Below, piece by piece: positions 1 through 9,995 of a stretch of DNA of 64,000 nucleotides. Below the pieces are notes generated by a model. That model was not told where the DNA came from and did no database searches. It worked only from the letters and a program-made list of their open reading frames with translations. How positions within the stretch are numbered: position 1 is the stretch's first letter; each line of letters begins with the position of its first letter. A program made the translations under genes and the position numbers. The DNA comes from Cordilura impudica (taxonomy: Eukaryota > Arthropoda > Insecta > Diptera > Scathophagidae): NCBI GenBank assembly GCA_963682025.1, contig OY821518.1, positions 12,642,600-12,706,599 on the forward strand. Reading direction: 5' to 3'.

Positions 1-235
1 CAAACCCAACGAATTTGCCAAGAGAAGTTAACGTACAATAATGCCAAAATATGCCAAGATAAGTTAACGTACAGTAAAAGTAAAGTTGATTCTCCACGCA
101 TAACTTTCCTCAAACCCAACGAATTTAAGCAGTTAATAGCTCAAAAGAAGGAGCTTGATCCACTGAGTGTTCTTAGACCTATGTCAACAGCCTACGTTAA
201 TTAGAACTCTAGTTATAGAGGTTTGAGAGAAGAAA
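1..235. repeat. Dispersed repeat R3, copy 1
   Basis: The segment with the words CTTGATCCACTGAGTGTTCT, 'agcagttaatagctcaaaag' and 'ctctagttatagaggtttg' reappears in inverted orientation at about 12810-13022, next to the heptamer array. Two near-identical sub-blocks with 'agttaacgtaca' lie at 20-80. No coding capacity is seen. The repeat runs off the left window edge, so its full length is unknown. Confidence 0.6.
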
Positions 236-369
236 AAATATTTAAAAAAATTTTGAATGCAAAGTTTATTCATAAATGCTTTTAATATATGTATAAGATG
301 AATATTCATCTCAAATTGCTTGGAGTGACATCTATTTTATGTCTTCCGTCGATGAGCAATCATCATTAT

Positions 370-2405
370 TGGAGCACAATACATAGACAAAAATCCTGGT
401 TTTCAAATGCTGTTAGGAATGCTATACACCAAAGGGATTTTGCATATGCCAGGTGGATGAGATTTAAAACATCTGAGTTTAAAATACAATATTCCATTGC
501 CAGGAAAAATGTTGATAAACATATGAGATATGCTAAAACCGAATAGTATTCCAAACGGTTTAGCACTGCGTTCAGTTCTTGACAGACTTTTAATACTATT
601 CGTGAAATAGGAACTGGCAATGCGAACAACAACATTGCTTGCCAAGTAGATGCAAATATGCTTAACAGAACGTTTACCAACGCACCTGTAATTAAAGAAA
701 ATTCCACTTTTTATAATTTTTCCTCAGACACCTTTAATACAGATAACGGGATAATCAGCGAACATTTTAAATTTTCTTCCGTTACTCAAAATGACGTTAT
801 TTCAATGTGCTCTTTAATAAAATCAAATGCAATGGGCAGTGATAACTTACACCCAAAATTTATGAGATTACTTCTACCCCCTGATTTTGCCGTATGTTAC
901 TCATCTGTTTAATACTATTATAATGTCTTGTATGTACCCGCTAAACTGGAAACATGCAAAAATTGTGCCATTACCTAAGTCAAATGGAGAATTCAGACCT
1001 ATAGCCATATTGTGTTTTCTATCGAAAGTCTTGGAAAAACTGTTGTATAAACAAATGATTTCATATGTCAATACTCATAATTTGCTTTGCAGTACGCAAT
1101 ATGGTTTTCATCAGAGCCATAGCTGCGTTACGGCTCTTGTGGAAGTTAGTGAGAACATACGGCAAGGATTGGAAAATAGAAATATAAACTTTTTAGTGCT
1201 TCTAGACGATTCTAAGACCTTCGATACGGTATACCGTGATATACTCCTTAGAAAACTGAAACATTTTTTTAGATTTACGAATACATCAACCAAACTTATA
1301 TCATCATATAACACAATCAGTATTTGTAAACGGTGTATGGTCAGATGGATTATCCCTTACTAGGGGAGTGCCTCGGGGCTCTATTTTAAGTCCAATTTTA
1401 TTGTCCTCGTTCGCAAATGATTTGCCAAAACAACTCTCCAATTGTAAGATACATTTATACGCAGATAACGTGCAACTCACTTTAAGTAGTCCAGTTCAGA
1501 ATATTGCTTCAGGCATAACCCTTCTAAATGACGACTTAAAAAGAATCTACCTTTGGGCTAATGCTAACGGACCCTGTTTGAATCCACAGATATCTAAATG
1601 CATTGTTATACGAAAAAAAGTTTAATTCCCACCATTTCTGAAGACATTGCTTTAAATTGCCAGAAAATTGAAATTGTTAATACGGCGAAAAATCTAGGGA
1701 TAACTTTCAATAGCAATTTGACATGCACTGATCATATAAATTCACTAGTTGGTCAAATTTATGGAAAACTACGAGCTGTCTGGTCCACACAGTATTTCAC
1801 CCCTTTAAGAACAAGGGCCTTACTTGCCAAGACGTATCTGATTGCTTCCCTGTAGTATGGGTGTGAGCTATTTGGAAGCTGTGATGCAGTCAGTAATAGG
1901 AAACTAAATGTCTTGTTTAATAATGTTATAAGATATGTGTATGGATTGAGAAGATTTGATCATGTTTCCTCCGTTTCCAGTAATCTTTACGGGGTCTCTC
2001 TTGATAATCTGTCGAAAATTCGCACTCTTTCATTTTTGAGTGAAATAATAAGCAGACAAACACCCAAATATATATTTGACAAAATCCGTTTTTTCCAATC
2101 GTCAAGAAACCGAAATATTGTAATTCCAATACATCAATGCCTAGTATCTGAATGGCAGTTTTATGTACATGCCGTTCGTCTTTGGAACAATCTTACACTA
2201 AGTCAAAACAGCAAATCTAAAAGTTTCAAAACCTTTTATTTGACTTTTTAAAAACTTAGTCTATTTTTTATCAATATTGTTATATTATACAAAAAATGTT
2301 AATAATTATATTGTAAAATGTTTTCTTTGTAACGCAATACGTTCCTGTTCTTTAAATATAAGACTCTATCTTGTTGTACAGGAAATGGAATTAAATAAAT
2401 AAATA
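370..2405 (+). pseudogene. Jockey-like non-LTR retrotransposon, degenerate copy 1
   Basis: Broken pol-like coding sequence of a LINE. Reading frames at 385-546, 658-912, 887-1363, 1368-1625, 1598-1855 and 1913-2251 give, in order, the linker after the endonuclease (QKSWFSNAVRNAIHQRDF, YARWMRFKT), reverse transcriptase blocks (FRPIAILCFLSKVLEKLL; LLDDSKTFDTV; PRGSILSPILLSSFANDLP) and the thumb and C-terminal region (NNVIRYVYGLRR, SEWQFYVHAVRLWNNL). The catalytic YADD box reads YADN, so the enzyme would be dead even without the frameshifts. The endonuclease is absent, so the copy is 5'-truncated. The 3' end is an A-rich AAAT tail near 2390-2405. It is the same family as the minus-strand copy at 25490-27925 but clearly more decayed. 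Clade jockey is inferred from the RT blocks. Confidence 0.85.
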
Positions 2406-2439
2406 AACGTAGCTAAAATTGTCGACAATTTCCAATTTC

Positions 2440-3000
2440 ACAGCTGTTTGTCGCAAATTTTTCTTTAAAATATTTAAATAAGCAAATTTATTCGTCGTGC
2501 CTGCAACAAACTGAAAATTTCTAACACTATCAGCTCTCATTGCACCCTAAACCTTAAGACTGACGCCGCTATGTCTGAACGTTCTATAAACATTTTTTGG
2601 GTGCAATTCTGTACCAAATATAAATATAAATATATTGAATTTTGACTCATCTGTAAATATCACGGAGTTCCAAAACTCTAGTGGCTTCGAGAAATACTGT
2701 TTTGCATATTCCAGCCGCTTTTTTACATTTTTTTCTGACAGCAGAGGTTTGTTTCGGAGTTTATACCATCTTATTGCCTTCAAAAGGCAAAAAAAAATTC
2801 TTACAATTTGTGTTCGTACCTGAACAATTCAATGTTCGCTCATGTTTTGCGCTATTACCACTGCCGATATTTTGGAATTTGACGGTAAAGGGCAGATTTT
2901 TTACAGTTTCATAAATTTTCCTCAAAATCTTTGCCTCTTCCGAAAGATTTATAAAAAATTTTTACATTTCTAACGAAGATTGCTTTGAATCCAAATCTCA
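2440..3000 (-). pseudogene. Tc1-like transposase fragment
   Basis: Reverse-strand frame 2547-2783 encodes RNKPLLSEKNVKKRLEYAK, then FWNSVIFTDESKFN, the first catalytic aspartate block of Tc1-type DDE transposases. Downstream, in broken frames to about 2440, is VRNFQFVAGTTNK, matching the family's 'VGNLVFIEGTMDK' region. Upstream (2820-3000) there is only weak similarity to the DNA-binding half. The second catalytic aspartate and the C-terminus are missing. A degraded remnant with no visible inverted ends; it starts just past the tail of the LINE at 370-2405. Confidence 0.75.
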
Positions 3001-3236
3001 ATTTGCGAGTGGCATAGACAACTGAAAACAAAATTGGGTTTGATAACGGTACCTTTCCATACTGCGTAACATGAAGAGTGTACAAGTTTTTTTTTTGGTT
3101 TTTTTTTTTTGGTTTCATGAAATGTACCTTGATTATTTATTTATTTTTTTTTTTGTTAAATTTTGTTAAGAATATATTTTCACAAATTTTGTTAAAACTA
3201 TTTGAAATACAGAATATTTTAGCATTTTATTTTATA

Positions 3237-4272
3237 CTAGTTGACCCGGTCCGCGTTGCTGGCCCTAAGCAAACATTAGTGTTGTATTACCACACGATTT
3301 AAATAGAGCTTTTAACGAAATTTACGGCCTTTAAATAAAAATCCATGGAATACCTATCATAAAGTTTTTTCACAGAATAACTTACATATGGTGTAGATAT
3401 GGACTCAATCAAAAAAGAAACACATGCATTTAAGGCAAATTGGAAATTATATTTATTTATTACTTCATCTTAAGGCCAGCGGATAGACAATGTTTTTTGT
3501 TTTTTTATTTGGTGTAAAAACGTATAAATTTTTTGGCGTGCCAACTCGGGAGCAAGCCACATACAACTGGCCGTGTGAAAACATAAATTTTCCAAAATTA
3601 AGCCAGCTTGAAAACAAATTTTGTTTGAATGTACCGTTATTTTTTATATTGAAAGTGGAATGCAGAGAGTTATTCAAAGAATTTTTTTTAAAGGTTTTAC
3701 TATGGAAGTGTATAACGCAGGTATCTTATCTGCAAGAGTACACAAAGTTGTTTATCATCGATTGATAATATAATATCATTTTTAACTTATTGTACAATGT
3801 TGCACCTTAGTAAGCACGGAATATCTTGTGTTATCGAATGATGTAAATATTTTGTAAATAAACCGAAAACTCGGATTTTGGAATGCAACATTTCGAAAGT
3901 TTTAAAATTTTGATATTGGATCATTATTAACATAGGTTTTTTGTAAATATCTTCGGAACTACACAACCGATTTAAGAGTTTGATATCTCGTTTTGGAAAA
4001 CATGACAACGGCTTTCAAAAAAAAAAAAAATAAATAAATTAAAATAAAAAAAGCAAAAAAATAAATATATGTATATGTCATTGGTGGTACAATATGAAAA
4101 TTGGATTTTGCCACGCCCCTCCTCCCACAGACCGAAAATCAAAAAATCAGATTTCACAGTGTCACCCGCCTGAATATTCTGAAGATTCCCTGAAAATTTC
4201 ATCAAAATCGGCCCAGCCGTTTTGGATTCCATACGTTATATACATACACACATCCTGTTTTATATATATAGA
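3237..4272 (-). mobile_element. Helitron, internally deleted, with 5'-TC and 3'-CTAG ends
   Basis: Read on the minus strand the element begins TCTATATATATAAAACAGG at 4272 and ends GACCGGGTCAACTAG at 3237, followed by T, the classic Helitron insertion between A and T. A short GACC/GGTC hairpin lies just before the CTAG. The 5' part carries the 'AAAACGGCTGGGCCGATTTT' type sequence common in insect Helitrons. Only a helicase C-terminal scrap remains (3465-3677), so at about 1 kb this is a non-autonomous derivative. Its first base is the T next to which the mini-Helitron at 4273-4637 inserted. Confidence 0.8.
3465..3677 (-). pseudogene. Helitron Pif1-like helicase C-terminus
   Basis: The 70-residue frame ends with GQLYVACSRVGTPKNLYVF followed by TKNIVYPLALR. 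This is the last conserved block of the Rep/Helicase protein of Helitrons and Pif1-family helicases (motif VI region, 'GQLYVACSRV'). Walker A and B motifs and the Rep nuclease are absent. In the complete family this protein nicks and unwinds DNA for rolling-circle transposition; here only the tail survives, positioned as expected a few hundred bases before the element's 3' CTAG end at 3237. Confidence 0.85.
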
Positions 4273-4637
4273 CTAGCAGATTCCAGCGCTCGAATTTCGA
4301 GTGCAATTTCTAAGCAAATTTATTTCTCAACTTAGCGAATTCACAAACCAACACTTTTTTGGTTTATTATTATTGTGAATAAAGATAAACTCATTAACAA
4401 ACACATTAACAAATTTAATAAACACACACATAGTATATGTATAATTTTATGTATGTGTTAGTAGCAACTTTAAATGCAATTTACTCTAAAGAAAGGAAAA
4501 AATTTAAAAATCTGTAAATCTGGTGAACAGCTAAAAAGAAATACCTTTCGAATAATATACGTTTGATCAAAATCGGGTTAAAACGGTAGAACAAAACATC
4601 GGTAATAAAAAATCGCCTAGCCTATTAATATTATAGA
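4273..4637 (-). mobile_element. Mini-Helitron copy A
   Basis: Minus-strand element starting TCTATAATATTAATAGGCTA at 4637 and ending in a near-perfect palindrome (GCACTCGAA/TTCGAGCGC), then TGGAATCTG and CTAG at 4273. Flanking bases are A and T. It has no coding capacity. Five further copies lie at 9199, 11627, 29248, 45327 and 57441. The insertion lies exactly at the T that begins the Helitron at 3237-4272, so the two are in direct tandem. Confidence 0.8.
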
Positions 4638-4743
4638 TGTGTAGTGTACATAGTTTCAAAGATAATACAACGTAAACATAAGTAAGGGTACTGTACAAGT
4701 TTTTTTTTTTTTTATTGGTTTACTGTATACATTGCGTGATAAT

Positions 4744-5503
4744 CAGAGTTCAGAAAAAAACACGCACTGAATAAAAAACTCGTACATATATGTAAACAAA
4801 CATAACTTAGACCAACACACACATATTTTTATTTTCATATCAATTATGTTTGTTTTTAAATTTTCTTCGGTGCCCAACACAACCATGACTGTGTTCGTTT
4901 TAATATTTCGTTATTTACACGAACATTTTTCTATCACGTACTTTTTGTTTCAATCACACATAAAGCACACATTTTTGAGTGTTGCTTTATTTGAAGTTCA
5001 TGTTCTGGTACGTGTACTGAAAAAAAAAACACAGAACATGTACAATAAACAGGTTCGAGTTCAGTTATATTTTAAGTCGTGTTGTGGCTCGTGTAGTAAG
5101 AAAAAACAGAACATGTACAATAAACAGGTTCGAGTTCAGTTATATTTTAAACACGACTTAGTTATATTTTAGTTCAGTTATATTTTAAACACGACTTAAA
5201 ATATAACTGAACTCGAACCTGTTTATTATACATGTTCTGTTTTTTCTCAGTACACGTACCAGAACTCGAACTTCAAATGAAGCAACACTCGAATCTGTGT
5301 GGTTTATGTGTGTTCGAAACAAAAAATTCGTGATAGAAAAATGTTCGTGTAAATAACGAAATATTAAAACGAACACAGTCATGGTTGTGGTGGGCACCGT
5401 AGAAAATTTAGAAACGCACATAATTGATATGAAAATAAAGATATGTGTTGGCTGCTTTTGAACAGAACATTGTGTGTTTCATGTGTGTATTTTCTGAACC
5501 TTG
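4744..5503. mobile_element. Palindromic (foldback) hAT-like element, copy 1
   Basis: A 760-bp long palindrome with its centre near 5180. Ends are CAGAGTTCAGAAAA (left) and the complement of CAAGGTTCAGAAAA (right). It is bracketed by a perfect 8-bp duplication GTGATAAT at 4736-4743 and 5504-5511. CAG-type ends plus 8-bp duplications are hallmarks of the hAT superfamily (inference). The left arm contains a 75-bp internal tandem duplication (acagaacatg at 5031 and 5106). Frames at 4846-5172 (+) and 5185-5421 (-) give almost the same peptide because of the mirror structure and are not taken as genes. It lies inside the left end of a Tc1-like element. Confidence 0.85.
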
Positions 5504-5689
5504 GTGATAATACATTGGAAATTTTTACAAAATTCTGAGATTGCCAATTTATTTTTTTTAAATAATTTCACGTCCTAAAATATTTTTTTTTGCGAAATCA
5601 CTCTTGGGTGGGTTTCTCTATCGAAAGATAACATTTTTTTTAAAAAAGTACAATAAAAAAATATATACGAAAATTTTTTTTGTGATGAC

Positions 5690-6950
5690 GAAACAATGGA
5701 AACTTTCAAAATTACCAGAGTTGATTAAAGCAACAAAAATTGAAGATGGTATAACAGAAATATTTATAGTTTCTGACGTTTTTTTTCAACTATTCAACTA
5801 AAATAATGGCAAGAATAAAGTTTTGCGAGTTAAAAACTAGAATAATTGAAAATAAAAAGAATAAAAGAAAATTTGTGAGAAATATTCCAAGAGTTACGGT
5901 GGTGACTCCACATTTAAGCGGCAACCCCCAAAAAAGAGTTAAAGACAAGATAATTTAATATAAAGAGATTTAAAAAAAGGCTAAAAATGCTACCTAAAGA
6001 GTTAATTAACAATCTGAAATTAAAAAAATATATGCTCGATCTGTTTTTCAACGAGCAATTGGGGCTGATCTTGGTTTATAAAGTCTTGGGAAGAAACCAC
6101 TGATATCAGAGAAAAATCGTTTGGCTCGCATAAATTTTGCTAAATAACACATGAACTGGTAAAGACGGAATTGGAATACTATTCTCTTTTCAGATGACTA
6201 CAAGTTTAATTTAAGAGGCCATGATTAAAGAACGTTTCTACGATGACCAAAGGGAAAAAGGTTAGACCTAAAATATACAAATAAAACTGTTAAGTTTGGC
6301 GGTGGCAATATTATGGTATGGGATCGCTTTTCGGTCCAAGAAATGGATACAATTGATGTAGTAAAATATACTCTTAATTGGAATTGGATACAGGCAAATC
6401 CTAAATGACTTAATATGTCCATACGCGCTGGAAGCTATGCCCCTGGTCTGGAAGTTGCAACACGACAAACGCACTTCCAAAGTTCTAATCGAATGGTTAC
6501 AAGCCATTGCAATTATAAAAGCAATGTTTTTTCAAAAATCTTTCATTGCTAAAATCAATTATATATTTTTCATTTAAAATAAAGAAAATTATATTAATTC
6601 TAAAACCTAAATTTTTATTATATTAATAATACTCGAGAGCCCGATTAAGGGACATTGTTGTATCTTCAAAATGTTATTATTACTAGTTGTTTATTATAGT
6701 ATAATTATAATTATTGTAAATAAATAAACTTGAAAAAAAAGTGTTTTGGATTAGCCAGATTTCAATTCCATAGAAAATCTATGGAAATTTTTAGATAAAA
6801 AAATACGGATACGATAGTACACAAATAAGGCAAATCTCATATATGGAATTAAGTCAGAGTTGCAAAAGATTTCCGTGGATTTTATCAACAAATTAATTGA
6901 ATCCATGTCTCGGCGTTGTGAAGCAGTACTAAAAAAATAATGGGTACCCA
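5690..6950 (+). pseudogene. Tc1-like transposase pseudogene, family A
   Basis: Broken DDE transposase. In order: an N-terminal start around 5690-5800 with no clear helix-turn-helix; SEKNRLARINFAK (about 6100); the first catalytic block ILFSDDYKFNLRG, with DD in place of DE; KFGGGNIMVWD (about 6295-6325), the family's HGGGSVMVWG; and the C-terminal PDFNSIENLWKFLD (about 6750), the third catalytic block with DF-N-SIE. It finishes with DFINKLIESMSRRCEAVLK before a stop near 6941. Multiple stops and shifts make it inactive. The full-length family is about 340 residues. It is the same family as the copies at 37926-41072 and 62826-64000. Confidence 0.8.
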
Positions 6951-7104
6951 ACAAAATAATTAAACCAAAAATGAAGGGAAAAACCATTTTATAGTAAAGG
7001 TTTCCAATGTTTTGTCAACATAAAAATTAATACTTTTATGATTTGTTATTTTTTTTTTTTTAAGTTAAGCTATTTTATGTTAATATTTTTCCTTTTTAAA
7101 CTCT

Positions 7105-7710
7105 TTCTTTTAACTCATACTGTCTGTCTATATGTCTGCCATGTGGCAACCCCATCCAATTGATCTGAAACTCGGGATAGTCACGCACAGTCACGGAGTG
7201 ATATAAAACCCATTTCCCCTTATCCGATAGATCTGAAACTTGCTGTGAAAATAGATTAACTTTTTAACTTAGTCACGCACAGTCACGGATAGCTTAAAAC
7301 CTCACTTCACCTCAGCCAATCGATCTGCAACTTTGTCCGTAGACCTGTTGTGGCCAAAGATTGATTTTAAGATAGTCACACACATCCACGTGTAGTCACG
7401 CACATTCACGGAGTGATTTATACCCAATTTCTCCTCATCCGATCAATCTGAAACTTTGTCCATAGACTTGTTGTGGGCAAAGATTAATTTTAAGATAGTC
7501 ACACACAGTCACTCACAGTCACGGAGTGATTTAAACCCTATCTCCCCTCATTCAATCAATCTACAACTTTGTCCATAGACTTGTTGTGACCAAAAATTAA
7601 TTTTAAAACAGTCACGCAAAGTCACGCACAGTAACGGAGAGATTCAAAACTCATATGCCTAAGGAAAGAAACAGTTTTAATAATTTTATGGGTTAGATTA
7701 TTTAATTAAA
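7105..7710 (+). repeat. Element R4 with ~103-123 bp tandem units, copy 1
   Basis: Four to five tandem units, each with a 'gtcacgcacagtcacggagtgat' type block, a 'cccctcatccgatcaatctg' block and 'ctttgtccatagacttgttg'. It is introduced by 'cttttaactcatactgtctg' and closed by 'agagattcaaaactcatatg' and 'tttatgggttaga'. The same flanks and units occur at 21519-21866 and, inverted, at 60055-60830, so this is a transposed element with an internal tandem array rather than a local satellite. No coding capacity. Confidence 0.75.
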
Positions 7711-8744
7711 TAAAACATAAAATTTTTAAATTTATAAAAGAGTATAATTGATGATTTTCATAAAGACTCAATTTGACATCTAGAGTACCCCACGGGTTAA
7801 TTTCAGAAAATAAGTCTAGAATATTTTTTTTTAGAATTATTAAAATATTATCAACAAGTTCTATCGAAATCCTTCCACAAATATATATTATTTCGATATT
7901 TTGTTTTAAAAAAATTTAAATCTTCAATTTTACCTTTTACCTTAAAGAGGGACAATTTGTAGTGTTTCAATTTAACCTTAATTTACAAGATTGAGAACTT
8001 ATATCAAGTAGTATCATATTTTGATAAAAAATATTTGAAATATGAAAACACCAAAAAGATGTAGCCTAAAAAATGAAAAAATTGAAATCCACTGAAATAA
8101 AAACGCTGCCCTCGCCAGATTAAGAAGAGCACACCTACAATATTTAGCATTTTTAATCACATATATTTTGTTAATAAGACCTTAAGGTCCAATCGTTGAT
8201 TTCGGAAAATTTCTTGAACAAAATTTTTGAAAAAGTAAAATTGGAGTTTTTGAAATAGTGCTAAAGAATACGTACCGTTTTGACATTAATTTAGAACGGC
8301 ATAACAATAGACGAGATGCAAAATACTTTACATAAGATCATCTTGGGATCAGGAGAATACAAAAGTGTTCTTATTGTAAATTATTTCAATGTCTCTAAAA
8401 ATGTGTGCTCGGTTTTCTTAATCAAGTGGTTTGCGACGCATTTATTGCCTGGGGAACTTGATATAGCTTGACTGTTTTTCAACCGATAATAGATTTTGTT
8501 GTTTTATTAGAAAGAGAATTTACTCTTGATTATTGTTTATTAATTAATTTAATTGAAACGTAATTATTAATATCAAAATTTTTGTGAAAAATATTGAAGT
8601 TTGAACTCAATGCGCGTCCAGAAAGCATTGTCCGATTTGACTCAAATTTTGTTCACTAAAAATTTAGATCCAGTGTCACAATAATCTGACCCGCACACCT
8701 CAAAATTCGGCCAACAATTTTTTTTTTTCATACAAACCGTTGTC
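7711..8744. other. No gene recognised; AT-rich spacer
   Basis: No supportable coding sequence. The stretch 8600-8744 ends in 'gttgtcaccctaatata', whose complement TATTAGGGTGACAAC resembles a terminal motif also seen at 34725 (ATTAGGGTGGGTCAA); it may be the end of a short DNA transposon, with low confidence. Confidence 0.4.
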
Positions 8745-9198
8745 ACCCTAATATATATACATACATATATATTTATGAGATAAACAACTCGAAGTGAAAT
8801 TTTTTGAAGATGAAAAAATTGTATGAGTTTAAAATAAGTTTGCCATAAATCATGGAAAAATTATTTGAAAATTTCAAACAATTAGGAAAAAATTTAATCG
8901 AGGTTAGAGGTAAAAATTTAGTTAAAACTGCCACAAAATTTTATCATAATTTTTCATATTTTTTGCGTAATTTGTTGAATCTGTTCTTTAGAATCTGTAA
9001 AAATATTTCTATATATTTTTTGTGTGGAAGTTTTAACCCTTTGTCTAGGAATTAATGTGTATTAACTATTCTCAAATACGTCCGAAATATATATGTATTT
9101 TTTTTTTAACTAGGAAATTAGGAAACATTTTTCAAATTGTTTTCTTTTCTTGAAGCATAGAAAATTCTTATCTATTGATATAATTTGTTGATCTTAAA
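8745..9198. repeat. Local duplication, left copy
   Basis: Sequence from 'gagataaacaactcgaagtg' through 'gaagcatagaaaattcttat' to 'gttgatcttaaact' is repeated in direct orientation at 9551-9995 with small differences. The left copy is ended by the truncated mini-Helitron at 9199. The 67-residue frame at 8852-9055 lies inside the duplication and is disrupted in the right copy, so I do not call it a gene. Confidence 0.7.
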
Positions 9199-9550
9199 CT
9201 CGAAATTCGAGTGCAATTTCTAGGCAGCTTTATTCTTAAACTTAGCCAATTCACAAACCAACACTTTTTTGGTTTACTATTATTGTGAATGAAGATAACA
9301 AACTCATTAACAAATCCATTAACAAATTTAATAAATACACACATAGCATATGTATAATTTTATGTATGTGTTAGTAGCAACTTTAAATGCAATTTACTCA
9401 AAATAAGGAAAAAAATTTAAAAATCTGTAAATCTGCAAAATGGCTAAAAAGCAATACCTTTCAAATAATATACGTTTGGTCAAAATCGGGATAAAATGGT
9501 AGAACAAAACATCGATCACAAGAAATCGCCTAGCCTATTAATATTATAGA
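9199..9550 (-). mobile_element. Mini-Helitron copy B, 3'-truncated
   Basis: Same family as 4273-4637. The 5' end (minus strand) is intact at 9550 (TCTATAATATTAATAGGC). The 3' end stops inside the terminal palindrome at 9199 (CTCGAATTTCGAG), so the TGGAATCTG and CTAG terminus is missing. It sits exactly between the two copies of a ~450-bp duplication, so the truncation and the duplication may have arisen in one event. Confidence 0.75.
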
Positions 9551-9995
9551 TATATATGTGTATATTTATAAGATAAACAACTCGAAGTGAAAATTTTTTT
9601 AAAGATGAAAAAATTGTATGGAAAAATTTTAAACAATTAGGAAAATTTTGATCGAGGTTAAAGGTAAAAATGTAGTTAAAACTGCAACTAAATTTTATCA
9701 TAATTTTTCATATTTTTAGCGGAATTTGTTGAAACTGTTCTTTAGAATCTGTAAAAATATTTTTATATATTTTTTGTGTAGAAATTTTAACCCTTTGTCT
9801 TCTTGGGACCAAACTAAAAAAAACGGTAAAAATATTAAAGTGCGCAAATATGTATTAACTATTCTCAAATACGTCCGAAATATAATTTTTTTTAACTAGG
9901 AAATTAGAAAACATTTTTCAAGTTGTTTTCTTTTCTTGAAGCATAGAAAATTCTTATCTATAGATATATATATATATTTTTTGTTGATCTTAAAC
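9551..9995. repeat. Local duplication, right copy
   Basis: Direct repeat of 8745-9198. It contains 'tgggaccaaactaaaaaaaacgg' type extra sequence near 9810-9840 that is absent from the left copy, and runs on past 'gttgatcttaaact' into unique sequence, showing what the left copy's right flank looked like before the mini-Helitron. Confidence 0.7.

Larger units (their letters stand above)
4731..7012 (+). mobile_element. Tc1-like element, family A copy 1, carrying a hAT-like insertion
   Basis: The left terminal region reads 'acattgcgtgataat' before, and ACATTGGAAATTTTTACAAA after, the hAT-like insert at 4744-5503. Without the insert this matches the family A end at 62826 (CAGTGGATGACAATACATTG). 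The right end near 6995-7012 is the inverted form (TTTCCAATGTTTTGTCAAC). Between them is a degenerate transposase (5690-6950). About 200 bases at 6530-6740 have no counterpart in the family A copy at 37926-41072 and may be a further insertion. Confidence 0.7.

Noticed and set aside
5185..5421. Minus-strand 78-residue frame almost identical to the plus-strand frame at 4846-5172
   Set aside because: Both are read from the two arms of one palindromic transposon; the similarity is caused by the inverted repeat and not by two genes.
8852..9055. 67-residue frame inside the local duplication
   Set aside because: The second copy of the duplication (9551-9995) does not preserve the frame, and no motif is seen.
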